Positions 32,915 through 42,708 of a DNA stretch of 64,000 nt are shown here, piece after piece; positions within the stretch are counted from its first letter, which is position 1; every line of letters starts with the position of its first letter. The stretch is from assembly GCF_026340255.1 (NCBI RefSeq), contig NZ_JAPEPJ010000001.1:3155001-3219000 (forward strand). The letters run 5' to 3'. Source of the DNA: Streptomyces sp. NBC_01408 (GTDB lineage: Bacteria > Actinomycetota > Actinomycetes > Streptomycetales > Streptomycetaceae). The position numbers were made by a program, and so were the translations under genes. The notes under the pieces were generated by a model, which was not told the origin of the DNA, did no database searches, and saw only the letters and a program-made list of their open reading frames with translations.

Positions 32915-33928
32915 CTACTCGGCCGGCGGCCAGGCCTGGCCCCAGTCGGCGTCCCGCGCCGCCTTGTAGAGGTCACCGTGGCGCTTGGTCACGGTGGCCC
33001 GGGTCAGGCCCGGTGCGTCGGGGCCCTGCGGGCCGCACAGCTCCAGCAGGACGAGCCCCTTCCGGATCTGCGGCTTCCGCGTGATCCGGGAGGTGGCCGG
33101 CGCCACCGGGAAGCGGGTCGCGGCGACGTAGCTGAACTTCTCGTCCTCGTACGGGAGGGAGCCGCCCTTGACCTTCCGGTGCAGCGAGGACCGGCTGACC
33201 CGCGCCGAGAAGTGGCACCAGTCCTGGCCGACCTCGATCGGGCAGGTCCCGTCGTGCGGACAGGGCGCGGCGACCCGCAGCCCGGCCGCGATCAGCTGGT
33301 CGCGGGCCTCACGGATGCGCAGGTAGCCCTCCGGGGTGCCCGGCTCGATCAGTACGACCGCCTGCCCGGCCCGCGCCGCCTCGGCGACGACGGCCGTACG
33401 CGCCTGCGGCGTCAGCTCGCCCAGCACGTACGACACGGTCACCAGGTCGGCGTCGGGGACCGTCAGCCCGGCCCCGATCACGGCCCGCCGCCACTGCGCC
33501 CCGCGCAGCACCGGCGAGGCGGAGGCCGCCGCCAGCTCCTTGCCCAGGGCCAGGGCCGGTTCGGCCCAGTCCAGCACCGTGGTCTCCCGCGGGCCGTCCC
33601 AGGTGGCGTCCACCGCCCAGGTCGCCGCCCCGGTGCCGCCGCCGATGTCCACGTGCGAGCCCGGCGCCCAGTCCGGCGCGGCCTCCGCGAGCCCGTCCAG
33701 GGCGGACCGTACGGCCTCGAAGGTGGCCGGCATCCGGTACGCCGCGTACGCCGCCACGTCGGAGCGGTTGCGCAGCACGGGGGCGTCGGTCGGGGTCTGC
33801 CCCCGGTAGCTGGCGATGAGCCGCTCGACGGCGGCCGAGGCCTGCTTCGGCGGGAGTCCGTCGAGCAGTCCGCCCAGCACGGTGCGGAGGGTCTCGGCGG
33901 AGGTGGGGGCGGGGGCGGAGGCGTTCAC
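32915..33928 (-). CDS. Rsm22-like (METTL17-type) ribosome-associated methyltransferase
   Basis: A 337-residue protein with a SAM-binding core (SHVDIGGGTGAATWAV, ETTVLDWAEPALALG, LVTVSYVLGEL, AVVLIEPGTPEGY) and a Cys cluster (CPHDGTCPIEVGQDWCHF) that in relatives binds an iron-sulfur cluster. Rsm22 proteins act in small-ribosomal-subunit assembly; bacterial members are little studied. Its stop codon abuts the ddaH stop, the genes being convergent. Confidence 0.85.
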   Translation of the reverse strand: MNASAPAPTSAETLRTVLGGLLDGLPPKQASAAVERLIASYRGQTPTDAPVLRNRSDVAAYAAYRMPATFEAVRSALDGLAEAAPDWAPGSHVDIGGGTGAATWAVDATWDGPRETTVLDWAEPALALGKELAAASASPVLRGAQWRRAVIGAGLTVPDADLVTVSYVLGELTPQARTAVVAEAARAGQAVVLIEPGTPEGYLRIREARDQLIAAGLRVAAPCPHDGTCPIEVGQDWCHFSARVSRSSLHRKVKGGSLPYEDEKFSYVAATRFPVAPATSRITRKPQIRKGLVLLELCGPQGPDAPGLTRATVTKRHGDLYKAARDADWGQAWPPAE

Positions 33929-33937
33929 CTGCGAAGT

Positions 33938-35323
33938 TTATTCCGCGGACGGGACCGCGGGCTCCCGCTCGCGCCAGGGCCGGCACATGCCGAGGAAGCA
34001 GCCGGCCGCGAGCACCGAGCACACCACCTGGACGACGGCCATCGGCACGGCCGTGTCCTCGCCCGCGATCCCGACCAGCGGCGAGGCGATCGCCCCGACG
34101 AGGAAGGAGGTGGTGCCGATCAGCGCGGAGGCCGAACCGGCGGCGTGCGGGGTGCGCATCAGGGCCTGCGCGTTGGTGTTCGGCAGGATCACGCCCATGG
34201 ACGACATCAGCACGAACAGGGCGGCGGCGACCGGGAACAGCCCGGCCTTCCCGAACACCCCGGTGGACATCAGCAGCAGGGCCACCGCGGCGGCCCCGGC
34301 GATCGCGAGCCCGGCGGCCAGGACCTTGTCGAGGCTGACCCGGCCCACCAGCAGCTTGCCGTTGATCTGGCCGGCGGCGATCAGGCCGACGGAGTTGAGC
34401 CCGAACAGCAGGCTGAAGGCCTGCGGCGAGGCCCCGTAGATCTCCTGGATCACGAACGGCGAGGCCGATATGTAGGCGAACAGCACGGCGAAGGCGAAGC
34501 CGCCGGTCAGCGTGTACCCGGTGAAGACCCGGTCGCCGAGCAGCCCGCGCATGGTGTGCAGGGCGGCGCCCACCCCGCCGGTCTGCCGCCGCTCGGGCGG
34601 CAGCGTCTCGTCGAGCCGCCGCCACACCAGCAGCGTCAGCAGGGCGCCGACGCCGGTCAGGACGACGAAGACGCCCCGCCAGTCGGAGAAGCGCAGCACC
34701 TGGCCGCCGATGAGGGGGGCGATGATCGGGGCGACCCCGGAGACCAGCATCAGGGTGGAGAAGAACCGGGCCATCTCGACCCCGTCGTACAGGTCGCGTA
34801 CGACGGCCCGCGCGATGACTATCGCGGCCGCGCCCGACAGGCCCTGGAGCAGCCGGAAGCCGATCAGGAGCTCGGCGGTGGGCGCGAAGGCGCAGATCGC
34901 GGTGGCGAGGACGTAGACGACCATGCCGATGAGCAGGGGTCTGCGGCGGCCCCACTTGTCGCTCATCGGGCCGATGACCAGCTGGCCCAGGGCCATGCCG
35001 GCGAGGCAGGCCGTCAGGGTGAGCTGGACGGTCGCGGCCGGGCTGTTCAGGGCGGTGGTGACCTCCGGCAGGGCCGGGAGGTACATGTCCATGGACAGCG
35101 GGGGCAGGGCGGTGAGCCCGCCCAGCATGAAGATGACGAGCAGTCCGGTGCGGCGGGCGGCGGCCAGGGGCGCGGCAGCCGCGAGGGCGCCCGCGGTGGG
35201 GACGGCAGCCTTGGGGCCGGGGGCTCGGGGACCGGGGGCTTCGGGGTCGGTGGCCTGGGGAGCGGAGGGCGACGCGGGCGACGACGCGTCCGAAGGGGTC
35301 GTCGCGGGGGCTCTCTCCGTCAT
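33938..35323 (-). CDS. Bcr/CflA-type MFS drug efflux transporter
   Basis: A 461-residue 12-helix major facilitator. After a Ser/Ala/Pro-rich tail of about 50 residues comes [32 protein letters not shown], the opening signature of Bcr/CflA exporters with the acidic residue in helix 1, then [21 protein letters not shown] (motif A). ATG 35323 has a GGAG upstream; the frame to 35440 is not coding. It ends 9 nt from the Rsm22-like gene start on the same strand, so they may be one unit. Likely substrates are drugs or sulfonamide-like compounds. Confidence 0.9.
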   Translation of the reverse strand: MTERAPATTPSDASSPASPSAPQATDPEAPGPRAPGPKAAVPTAGALAAAAPLAAARRTGLLVIFMLGGLTALPPLSMDMYLPALPEVTTALNSPAATVQLTLTACLAGMALGQLVIGPMSDKWGRRRPLLIGMVVYVLATAICAFAPTAELLIGFRLLQGLSGAAAIVIARAVVRDLYDGVEMARFFSTLMLVSGVAPIIAPLIGGQVLRFSDWRGVFVVLTGVGALLTLLVWRRLDETLPPERRQTGGVGAALHTMRGLLGDRVFTGYTLTGGFAFAVLFAYISASPFVIQEIYGASPQAFSLLFGLNSVGLIAAGQINGKLLVGRVSLDKVLAAGLAIAGAAAVALLLMSTGVFGKAGLFPVAAALFVLMSSMGVILPNTNAQALMRTPHAAGSASALIGTTSFLVGAIASPLVGIAGEDTAVPMAVVQVVCSVLAAGCFLGMCRPWREREPAVPSAE

Positions 35324-35430
35324 GCGGCACTCCAGTCTTTCGTCCTGCTCACGAACCCCTGACCGACCCATGCTCTCAGCCCTTGGAACGTCCGGGGTCC
35401 GAGGCCCGGTGTGACGTAGCCTGCGGCCCC

Positions 35431-36192
35431 ATGAGCGCACGTGTGAAGAAGACCGCCGTGGTGACCGGTGCCGGTTCCGGGATCGGCCGCTCCGTGGCCC
35501 TCGCCCTGGCCGGGGCCGGCTGGGCGGTGGCCGTGGCGGGCCGCCGCGCCGAGCCCCTGGAGGAGACGGCCCGGGCGGCCGGGGCCGACGCGGACGTGCT
35601 GTGCGTCCCGGCTGACGTGAGCGATCCGCAGGACGTGGCCGCGCTGTTCGCCGCGGTGCACGAGCGGTACGGGCGCCTCGACCTGCTCTTCAACAACGCG
35701 GGCACCTTCGGGCCGGGCGGGGTCCCGCTGGAGGACATCAGCTACGAGGCCTGGCGCTCGGTCGTGGACGTCAACCTGACCGGCGCCTTCCTGTGTGCGC
35801 AGGCGGCCTTCCGGCAGATGAAGGCACAGGACCCGCAGGGCGGCCGCATCATCAACAACGGCTCCATCTCCGCGCACGTGCCGCGCCCGAACTCCATCGC
35901 CTACACCGCCACCAAGCACGCGATGACCGGCCTGACGAAGTCGCTGTCCCTGGACGGCCGGCCGTACCGGATCGCCTGCGGCCAGATCGACATCGGCAAC
36001 GCGGCGACCGAGATGACCGAGCGGATGCAGACCGGCATCCTCCAGGCCAACGGGCAGCTGGCGGTGGAGCCGGTGATGGACGCCGCCGACGTGGCACGGA
36101 CCGTGCTGCACATGGCGGAGCTCCCGCTGGAGGCGAACGTGCAGTTCGCGACGGTGATGGCGACGGCCATGCCGTACATCGGCCGCGGCTGA
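35431..36192 (+). CDS. SDR-family oxidoreductase
   Basis: A 253-residue classical [15 protein letters not shown] (about 13-24), [28 protein letters not shown] (Ser, Tyr, Lys triad). Substrate unknown. ATG 35431 has no Shine-Dalgarno; TAGCCT 9 nt before it could be a -10 for a leaderless mRNA. It is divergent from the efflux gene and followed by repeat copy 5. Confidence 0.88.
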   Translation: MSARVKKTAVVTGAGSGIGRSVALALAGAGWAVAVAGRRAEPLEETARAAGADADVLCVPADVSDPQDVAALFAAVHERYGRLDLLFNNAGTFGPGGVPLEDISYEAWRSVVDVNLTGAFLCAQAAFRQMKAQDPQGGRIINNGSISAHVPRPNSIAYTATKHAMTGLTKSLSLDGRPYRIACGQIDIGNAATEMTERMQTGILQANGQLAVEPVMDAADVARTVLHMAELPLEANVQFATVMATAMPYIGRG

Positions 36193-36332
36193 ATCCCATT
36201 GCCGGGCCCCGGTGCCTAGTCGATCATGACCGCATGGCCAGCGGGTGACCCCCGGGTCAGGGTCGGTGGCCAGGGCGTGCGGATCGCGTGAGCGCGGACG
36301 CCGGTGCCGAGGGGTCCGTGCGGCACGGATGC

Positions 36333-36386
36333 CGGGACTCCGCCCCGGACCCCGCTCCTCAAACGCCGGAGGGGCTGGAATCGGCC
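36333..36386 (-). repeat. GC-rich palindromic repeat, copy 5
   Basis: GACTCCGCCCCGGACCCCGC, CTCAAACGCCGGAGGGGCTG. It supplies the stop codon and last residues (SPSGV) of hmuV on the minus strand. Confidence 0.85.
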
Positions 36387-37243
36387 CCGGGAACACCGGG
36401 CAGTGCTCCGCGTACGGGGACCACCAGCGGGGCCCCGGTCCGCGGATGCGGGAGCACCTCCACCGGCTGCCGGTAGACCCGGCTGAGGAGCGCGTCCTCG
36501 AACACCTCGGCCGGCCGGCCGTCCGCCGCGATCCGCCCGTCGTGCAGGACGGCGGCCCGGTCCGCGTAGGCGGCGGCCAGGCCCAGGTCGTGCAGGACCA
36601 CCACCACCGCGTCCCCGGCCGCGGCCCGCTCCCGGCAGACCCGCAGCACGAGCTCCTGGTGGCGCAGGTCCAGGGCGGCGGTGGGCTCGTCGAGCAGCAG
36701 CAGCGGGGTCCGCTGGGCCAGTACGCGGGCCAGCGCGACCCGGGCCCGCTCGCCGCCGGAGAGCGCGGAGAAGGGGCGCGCGGCGAAGTCCGTGACCTCG
36801 GTGGCGGCCATGGCGGTGGCCACGGCCTCCTCGTCGGCGTCGGCGAAGGCGGTGCCGGCCCAGGGCGCGCGGCCCATCCGTACGACCTCCTCCACCGCGA
36901 ACGGGAAGGACAGCGCGGCCGACTGGGGGAGTACGGAGCGGCGCAGCGCCAGCTCGGGGGCGCTCCAGCCGCCCACCGGGCGGCCGTCGATCCGGACCTC
37001 ACCGGAGGCGGCCGGCAGGTCCGCGGCGAGCGCGGCCAGCAGCGTGGACTTGCCCGCGCCGTTCGGACCGACCAGCGCCAGCACCTCCCCGGCGCGCGCG
37101 CTCAGGGCGATGCCCGACAGGACCTCCCGCTGCCCCAGCCGGACGTGCAGGTCCACGGCCTCGGCGAAGGCCGTGCCGGGGACGGGCCGGGCGGGGACGG
37201 CCCGCTTGTTCCGGGAGAGCAGCCCGGTCAGCATGCCGGTCAT
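36359..37243 (-). CDS. hmuV: Heme ABC transporter ATP-binding protein
   Basis: A 294-residue ABC ATPase of the FecE/HmuV type. Walker A LVGPNGAGKSTLL (about 52-64), signature SALSGGERARVALARVL, Walker B PLLLLDEPTAALD, and H-loop VLHDLG. ATG 37243 overlaps the permease stop as ATGA, so the permease and ATPase are coupled. The C terminus PGADSSPSGV ends within a repeat copy. It powers heme import with HmuU and HmuT. Confidence 0.92.
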   Translation of the reverse strand: MTGMLTGLLSRNKRAVPARPVPGTAFAEAVDLHVRLGQREVLSGIALSARAGEVLALVGPNGAGKSTLLAALAADLPAASGEVRIDGRPVGGWSAPELALRRSVLPQSAALSFPFAVEEVVRMGRAPWAGTAFADADEEAVATAMAATEVTDFAARPFSALSGGERARVALARVLAQRTPLLLLDEPTAALDLRHQELVLRVCRERAAAGDAVVVVLHDLGLAAAYADRAAVLHDGRIAADGRPAEVFEDALLSRVYRQPVEVLPHPRTGAPLVVPVRGALPGVPGADSSPSGV

Positions 37244-38526
37244 GCCCAGCCTCCTTGCTTGCGGCGGGTACGGCGCAGCAGCCAGAAGAAGAAGGGGCTG
37301 CCGAGCAGGGCGGTCAGCACACCGAGCGGCAGCTCGGCGGGCTGGGCGAGGGTCCGCGCGGCCAGGTCGCCCGCGACGAGGACGACGGCGCCGGCCAGGG
37401 CGCTGCCGGGAACCAGGAAGCGGTGGCCGGGGCCGTTGGCCATCCGCAGCAGGTGCGGGATCAGGAGGCCGATGAAGGTGATGATGCCGGCCACCGCGAC
37501 GGCGGCGGCGGTGAGCAGCGCGACGACCAGGACGAGGGCGAGGCGCAGCCGTTCGACGTCGATGCCCAGGTGGCGGGCGGGCCGCTCGCCGAGGGAGAGC
37601 AGGTCGAGCTTGCGGGCGTAGAAGGGGGCGGCGAGCAGGCCGGCGATCGCGCAGGGGAGTACGGCGAGGACCTTGGGCCAGGTGGCCTGGGCGAGCGAGC
37701 CGAGCTGCCAGAAGGTGATCTGGTTCACCTGGCCGCTGTCGGCGAAGAAGATGAAGAGGCCGATCAGGGCGCCCGCGAAGGCGTTCACGGCGATGCCGGT
37801 GAGGATGAGGGTGACGACCTCGGTCCGGCCGCCGTTGCGCGACAGCAGGTAGACGGCGGTGACGGTGATCAGGCCCGCGACGAAGGCGCAGACGGTGACC
37901 GTCCAGTTGCCGAAGAAGCTGAGGCCGAGGCCGATGGCGGCGACGGCCCCGACGGCCGCGCCCGCCGAGATCCCGATGACACCGGGCTCGGCGAGCGGGT
38001 TGCCGAAGACGCCTTGCATGAGCGCGCCGGCGCAGCCGAGGCTCGCGCCGACGAGCAGGGCGAGCGCGACGCGGGGGAGGCGTACGTTCCACAGCACGCT
38101 CTCCCCGACCCGGTCGAGCGGCGCCCCGCCGAGGCCGAGGCGGTGCTGGACGGAGGCGAGGACGTCGGTGAGGGGGATCCCGTAGGCGCCGACTCCTGCG
38201 GAGATCAGGGCCAGCAGGACCAGGGCGCCGACGAGGGCGGCGGTGAGGAGAGGGGCCGTGTGGCTTCGCGGCCTGAGGCTCCGCCCCGGACCCCGCGCCT
38301 CAAACTCCCCCAGACTCCGTCCGGGGGGACCCCCGGGCTGGGCTGGATTCTGGCCGGCGTCGTCCGCCGGACGGGGCTGGATTGCCCGCAGGGCAATTTC
38401 AGCCTCGCCGGCGTTTGAGGCGCGGGGTGTGGGGCGGAGCCCCGCGCGGCGGAGCCGCCGGGCACGGACCCCGCCGCCACCGGCCGACCCGGCTTCCGTG
38501 GACCGGGATTCGGAAGGAAGCCGCAC
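37240..38526 (-). CDS. hmuU: Heme ABC transporter permease, with repeat-encoded N-terminal extension
   Basis: A FecCD-family permease with about ten membrane helices starting HTAPLLTAALVGALVLLALISAGVGAYG (about residue 90). Family blocks VRLPRVALALLVGASLGCAGALMQGVFGNPLAEPGVIGISAGA and FIGLLIPHLLR are intact. The only available start is GTG 38526, 1 nt after the hmuT stop. From it about 80 residues (Arg/Pro/Gly-rich, including RASNAGEAEIALRAI and GEFEARGPG) are translated from two repeat copies before the first helix. Total 428 residues against about 340-350 usual. Confidence 0.88.
   Translation of the reverse strand: MRLPSESRSTEAGSAGGGGVRARRLRRAGLRPTPRASNAGEAEIALRAIQPRPADDAGQNPAQPGGPPGRSLGEFEARGPGRSLRPRSHTAPLLTAALVGALVLLALISAGVGAYGIPLTDVLASVQHRLGLGGAPLDRVGESVLWNVRLPRVALALLVGASLGCAGALMQGVFGNPLAEPGVIGISAGAAVGAVAAIGLGLSFFGNWTVTVCAFVAGLITVTAVYLLSRNGGRTEVVTLILTGIAVNAFAGALIGLFIFFADSGQVNQITFWQLGSLAQATWPKVLAVLPCAIAGLLAAPFYARKLDLLSLGERPARHLGIDVERLRLALVLVVALLTAAAVAVAGIITFIGLLIPHLLRMANGPGHRFLVPGSALAGAVVLVAGDLAARTLAQPAELPLGVLTALLGSPFFFWLLRRTRRKQGGWA
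38274..38445. repeat. GC-rich palindromic repeats inside the hmuU reading frame (copies 6 and 7)
   Basis: Two opposed copies: 38274-38350 (GGCTCCGCCCCGGACCCCGC..) and 38396-38445 (TTTCAGCCTCGCCGGCGTTT..). They lie between the hmuU start and its first membrane helix and stay in frame without a stop. Confidence 0.85.
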
Positions 38527-38527
38527 G

Positions 38528-39553
38528 TCAGGACGCCTTGCCGTAGAGCTGGGTGATCAGGGTGGTGAGGACCTGGTCCGTGCGGGGGCCGTAGTTGAGC
38601 AGGACCCCGTCGTCGATGGTGACCACCCGGCGGTCCATGCCGGCCGGGGTCTGGGCGACGCCCGGGATCTTGACCAGGCCGTCGACACCGCCGACGGATT
38701 CGAGCCCCTTGGACATGACCAGGATCGCGTCGGGGGCGGCGGCCGCCAGGGCCTCGCTGGTGATGGGGGTGAAGTCCTTGCCCAGCCCCGAGTCCTTGCC
38801 CGTGTCGACCGCACCCGCCGCTTCCAGCAGGGAGGCCGCGCCGGAGTCCGAGCCGCCCAGCAGGTAGACGGAGGCCGTGCCGCGCAGGTAGAGGAAGGCG
38901 ACCCGGGGCTTCTTGCCCGTGGCGGCCGGAATGTCCTTGCGGGCGGCGGCGATCCGGTCGGCGGTGCGCTGGTTCAGCTGGTCGCCGGCCTCCTTCACGC
39001 CGAGCGCGGCGGCCACCGCCGAGATCCGCTTCGGTGCGTCCTCCAGCGTCTTGGCGGGGGCGACGACCAGGACCGGGATGCCCGCGTCACGGATCTGCTG
39101 GATCGCTTCCGCGGGACCGGTGGTGGTCTCCGCCAGGACCAGGGTCGGGCGCAGCGAGAGCACGCTCTCGGCCGAGACGTCATGACCACGTGTCACCACG
39201 GGCAGCTGCGCGGCCTGTTCGAAGGTGGCCGTGATGTCCCGGGCGACGACCTGTCGGCCGAGGCCGAGGGTGTGCACGATCTCGCTGAGGCTGCCGGTCA
39301 GCGGGACCACCCGGTCCGCGGAGCTGACCGTGACCGGAGTGCCGTCGCTGGAGGGCACGGTGACGGGCAGTACGGGCGCGGGCGAGGGTTCGAGCGGTTC
39401 CACCCGGTCCGGGGCCGCGGCGGCGGTATGGGCGGGCCGGCCCGCGGGCGTTGCCGTGCTCCCGCAGCCCGTGACGGCCAGTGCCAGGGCGACCAGGGCG
39501 GTCATGGCGAGGCCGATGCGGGGGGAGCGGGGTGGGGCGGCGGGCGTGGGCAC
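38528..39553 (-). CDS. hmuT: Heme ABC transporter substrate-binding lipoprotein
   Basis: A 341-residue class III binding protein with a lipoprotein signal (ALVALALAVTGCGS, Cys about 30). Two lobes are seen: DRVVPLTGSLSEIVHTLGLGRQVVARD and SVLSLRPTLVLAETTTGPAEAIQQIRDAGIPVLVV, with AVAAALGVKEAGDQLNQRTADRI, as in hemin-binding HmuT. It is the first gene of hmuTUV, divergent from the HtaA gene across an iron box at 39629-39647. Confidence 0.92.
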   Translation of the reverse strand: MPTPAAPPRSPRIGLAMTALVALALAVTGCGSTATPAGRPAHTAAAAPDRVEPLEPSPAPVLPVTVPSSDGTPVTVSSADRVVPLTGSLSEIVHTLGLGRQVVARDITATFEQAAQLPVVTRGHDVSAESVLSLRPTLVLAETTTGPAEAIQQIRDAGIPVLVVAPAKTLEDAPKRISAVAAALGVKEAGDQLNQRTADRIAAARKDIPAATGKKPRVAFLYLRGTASVYLLGGSDSGAASLLEAAGAVDTGKDSGLGKDFTPITSEALAAAAPDAILVMSKGLESVGGVDGLVKIPGVAQTPAGMDRRVVTIDDGVLLNYGPRTDQVLTTLITQLYGKAS

Positions 39554-39628
39554 GAGGGCACCGTCCTGGTCGTCCGGCGGATGAAGGTTGGGGGCGACCG
39601 AGGGGTTCCACTCACGGCCAACCGTAGT

Positions 39629-39647
39629 TTAGGTTAGCCTCACCTAA
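39629..39647. promoter_or_regulatory. DtxR/DmdR iron box at the hmuT/htaA divergent promoter
   Basis: TTAGGTTAGCCTCACCTAA matches the iron-box consensus TTAGGTTAGGCTAACCTAA at nearly every position. It lies between divergent hmuTUV and the first HtaA gene, so one site can repress both units when iron is plentiful. Confidence 0.92.
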
Positions 39648-39672
39648 CTCGCTAGACCCTGGAGGGGCATTC

Positions 39673-41121
39673 ATGTCCGCTGGACCCGCCCGTGCGCCGG
39701 CAGTCGTCCTGCTGGTGGCCCTGCTGGGAGTGCTGCTCCCGGCCACCGCCGCCCAGGCGGCGGGCCGCACCGTGCAGGGCGGCCGGCTGGACTGGGGTAT
39801 CAAATCGTCCTTCCAGAGTTATGTCACGGGTCCCATCGCGAAAGGTTCTTTCAAGCTGAAGAGCGGAGCCGCCACCGCGGGCGGCAGCCTGTTCCGCTTC
39901 CACTCGGCGGCCGGTTCGTACGAGCCCGACTCGGGGGAGTTCAACGCCTCCTTCAGCGGCGGCGTGACCTTCCAGGGCCACCAGAAGCCCGACGGCGCGT
40001 ACGAGCTGGACATGACCGTCAGCCGCCCCACCGTCAAGATCTCCGGCGGCCGCGGCACCCTGTACGTGGACGTCGCCGGCAAGGCCAAGGACACCGGCCA
40101 GGTCACCAGCCAGTCCCAGGTGCCCTTCGCCACCCTCGGCCTCGGCGGCATCGACATGAAGGGCGGCAGCACCCCGATCGCCCTCTCCAACGTCCCGGCC
40201 ACCCTCACCGAACAGGGCGCCAAGGCCTTCGCGGGCTACTACGCGGCCGGCGCGCCGCTCGACCCGGTCTCGCTCTCCGCCGACGTACTGGCCCCGGCGG
40301 CCCCCTCCCGGCCTGCGCAGTCCGCGCAGCCCTCGGGACCGCCGAGCCAGGGCGAGGGAACCCCGCAGCCGCAGGGCGCCTTCGCCGACGCCGCCGTCGA
40401 CTGGGGCGTCCGCCGGACCTTCCGCGAGTACGTCACCGGCTCCATCGGCCAGGGCAAGTGGGTCCTCGCCGAGGGCGCCCTGGACGGGGGCGCGCTGTTC
40501 CGCTTCCCGCAGGGCAAGGGTGCGTACGACGGCCAGAAGGGCACGCTCGACGCGGCCTTCGCCGGGACCGTCCACTTCACCGGAGCCCACCTGGACCTGA
40601 AGCTCGGCAAGGTGAGCGTCAAGGTGGAGAACGGCAAGGGCGTCCTGTCCGCCGACGTCACCGCCGCGGGCGGCGAGACGAAGAGCGCCGTCGCGCTCGT
40701 CGAGTTCGACGCCAAGGGGCTGAAGACCGAGGGCGCCCTCGCCACCCTGACCGAAGCCCCGGCCACCCTGACCGAGGGCGGCTCCCAGGCCTTCAACGCC
40801 ATGTACAAGGCGGGCACCGAGATGGACCCCGTCACCCTCGCCGTCGCCCTCGACACCTCCGCACAGCTGCCCGCCCTCCCCGACCTCGGCTCCACGGCCT
40901 CCCCCGCGCCCGCCACCTCCTCCGCACCGCCCGCCGCCCCGGCCCCCGCCGCGCAGGCCGGGGAGTCCTCGGACACCGGGCTGTACGTGGCCCTGGCCGC
41001 GGCCGTGCTGGTGCTGGCCGGCGGCGCCGCCTTCCTGGTGGTCCGCAAGTGCCGCACCGACGCCGCCGCTGCGGCGCGGGCCGATGCCGACGCGGCGGCC
41101 GCGCCCACCGAAGCCCCGTAG
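39673..41121 (+). CDS. htaA: HtaA-domain heme-binding surface protein, membrane-anchored
   Basis: A 482-residue exported protein: signal peptide (1-29), two HtaA domains (about 36-190, beginning GGRLDWGIKSSFQSYVTG, and about 237-395, DWGVRRTFREYVTGSIGQG), a Pro/Ala-rich stalk, a membrane helix (about 437-458) and a short basic tail. In Corynebacterium HtaA domains bind hemin through conserved Tyr and His and pass it to HmuT. GGAGGGG precedes the ATG. The tail has no LAXTG, so it is held by the helix alone. Confidence 0.9.
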   Translation: MSAGPARAPAVVLLVALLGVLLPATAAQAAGRTVQGGRLDWGIKSSFQSYVTGPIAKGSFKLKSGAATAGGSLFRFHSAAGSYEPDSGEFNASFSGGVTFQGHQKPDGAYELDMTVSRPTVKISGGRGTLYVDVAGKAKDTGQVTSQSQVPFATLGLGGIDMKGGSTPIALSNVPATLTEQGAKAFAGYYAAGAPLDPVSLSADVLAPAAPSRPAQSAQPSGPPSQGEGTPQPQGAFADAAVDWGVRRTFREYVTGSIGQGKWVLAEGALDGGALFRFPQGKGAYDGQKGTLDAAFAGTVHFTGAHLDLKLGKVSVKVENGKGVLSADVTAAGGETKSAVALVEFDAKGLKTEGALATLTEAPATLTEGGSQAFNAMYKAGTEMDPVTLAVALDTSAQLPALPDLGSTASPAPATSSAPPAAPAPAAQAGESSDTGLYVALAAAVLVLAGGAAFLVVRKCRTDAAAAARADADAAAAPTEAP

Positions 41122-41246
41122 GGGGTGTCCGGTGGGTCAGGGTCGCGCCGCCCGTCCGAAGTGGCGTCGCGGTCCCGTCCGGCTGACGACACCCCCAGGG
41201 CTGCCGCCCCACACCCCCGATCCCGTTCCCTCAGGAGTCCTCAGCC

Positions 41247-42689
41247 ATGTCGTCCCTCCGTCGCCCGATCGCCCTCGCGGCCGCCGTTCTCACCGCCGCC
41301 GCGCTCGGCACCACCGCCCTCGTCCTGCCCGCCACGGCCGCGGTCGCCCCGGCCGCCGCCCCGAAGGCCGGCGGCGCGCCGACCGCGCCGGTGAAGATAG
41401 TCGGCGGCACCCTCGACTGGGGCGTGCTCGCCAGCTACCGCGCGTACGTGACGGGCATGGCCAAGGGCACCATCACCGTGGCCGACGGCGCGAAGGCCGA
41501 CGCGGACGGCACCCTCCGGTTCGGCGAGGCCGTCGGCCAGTACGACCCGACCGCCGGGCACGTGGTGAAGGCCGCCTTCAAGGGCAGCGTCACCTTCTCC
41601 TCGCCCGCCCCGCCGGCCGGCCACGGCTTCGAGGTCAAGCTCTCGGACTTCCGTATCGACACGGGCACCAAGCAGCTCACCGCCGACGTCACCAAGGCCG
41701 GGGCCACGGCCCAGGACGTGGCGCTCGCGGACGTCGCCTTCGGCGGCCAGTCGATGGAGAAGCTGGGGACCAAGCTCACCAAGGCGGCCGCCGACGCGCT
41801 CGGTTCGCCGGGTTACGAGGGCAAGACCGGCGACCCGCTGACGGCGAAGCTGGAGTTCGAGAAGTCCGAGCCGAGCCCGACGCCCCCGTCCCCGAAGCCC
41901 AGCCCCACGCCCACGGCGACGGCGACGGCGACCAAGCCGACTCCCACGCCGACCAGGACCACCGCGGCGCCGACCGCCCCGGCCGACGGCGCGCAGAAGG
42001 TCCTCAAGGCCGGCCTGACGTGGGGCGTGAAGGAGTCCTTCCGCAAGTACGTGCTGGGCGCGGGCTCGATCACCCCCGGCGGCGGCGCCGTGAAGAACGG
42101 CGACCTCTACGCCTTCGCCCTCGCCAAGGGCGAGCTGGACGCCGCGAAGCAGAAGCTGAACGTCTCCTTCGAGGGCTCCCTGCGCTTCCAGTACGCGGGC
42201 CACGGCATCGACATGAGCTTCGCCAACCCCCGGGTCGAGGCCGCCGGCAAGACCGGCACCCTGTACGTGGACGTCAAGAATGCCTCCGGCAGCAAGACGG
42301 CCGTCCCCTTCGCCACGCTCGACCTGTCGAAGACCGACTACAAGACCAAGGGCGGCCTGCTGGCCCTCGACGCGGTCCCGGCGGCCTTCACGGAACAGGG
42401 CGCGGCGGCCTTCGCCAACGACACCACCGGCTCCATGTACAAGGCCGGCGACGCCCTCGACCCGCTCACCTTCTCGGTGGCCGTGGACAAGGACGCCACC
42501 CTCCCGGCGGGCGGCACCACCGGCGGTACGGGCACCACCGCGGGCGGCGGTTCGGTCGGCGGCAACCTCGCCGCCACCGGCGCCGAGATCCCGGCCGGGA
42601 CCCTGCTCGGCGTCTCCGGCGCGGTGGTGGCGGTCGGCGCCGGCGCGGTGTTCCTCGCGCGCAAGCGCCGCGGCACGGCCCGGATCTGA
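41247..42689 (+). CDS. HtaA-domain heme-binding protein with LAXTG sortase signal
   Basis: A 480-residue paralogue of the upstream gene: signal peptide (1-32), two HtaA domains (about 52-205, GGTLDWGVLASYRAYVTG, and about 252-410, KAGLTWGVKESFRKYVLGAG) linked by a Pro/Thr-rich spacer, and a C-terminal sorting signal. LAATG at about 441-445, then a hydrophobic helix and ARKRR, matches the LAXTG motif cut by class E sortases of Streptomyces. The protein should be covalently attached to peptidoglycan. AGGAG precedes ATG 41247. Confidence 0.9.
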   Translation: MSSLRRPIALAAAVLTAAALGTTALVLPATAAVAPAAAPKAGGAPTAPVKIVGGTLDWGVLASYRAYVTGMAKGTITVADGAKADADGTLRFGEAVGQYDPTAGHVVKAAFKGSVTFSSPAPPAGHGFEVKLSDFRIDTGTKQLTADVTKAGATAQDVALADVAFGGQSMEKLGTKLTKAAADALGSPGYEGKTGDPLTAKLEFEKSEPSPTPPSPKPSPTPTATATATKPTPTPTRTTAAPTAPADGAQKVLKAGLTWGVKESFRKYVLGAGSITPGGGAVKNGDLYAFALAKGELDAAKQKLNVSFEGSLRFQYAGHGIDMSFANPRVEAAGKTGTLYVDVKNASGSKTAVPFATLDLSKTDYKTKGGLLALDAVPAAFTEQGAAAFANDTTGSMYKAGDALDPLTFSVAVDKDATLPAGGTTGGTGTTAGGGSVGGNLAATGAEIPAGTLLGVSGAVVAVGAGAVFLARKRRGTARI

Positions 42690-42708
42690 GCCGTGCTTCA
42701 ATGCCCGC

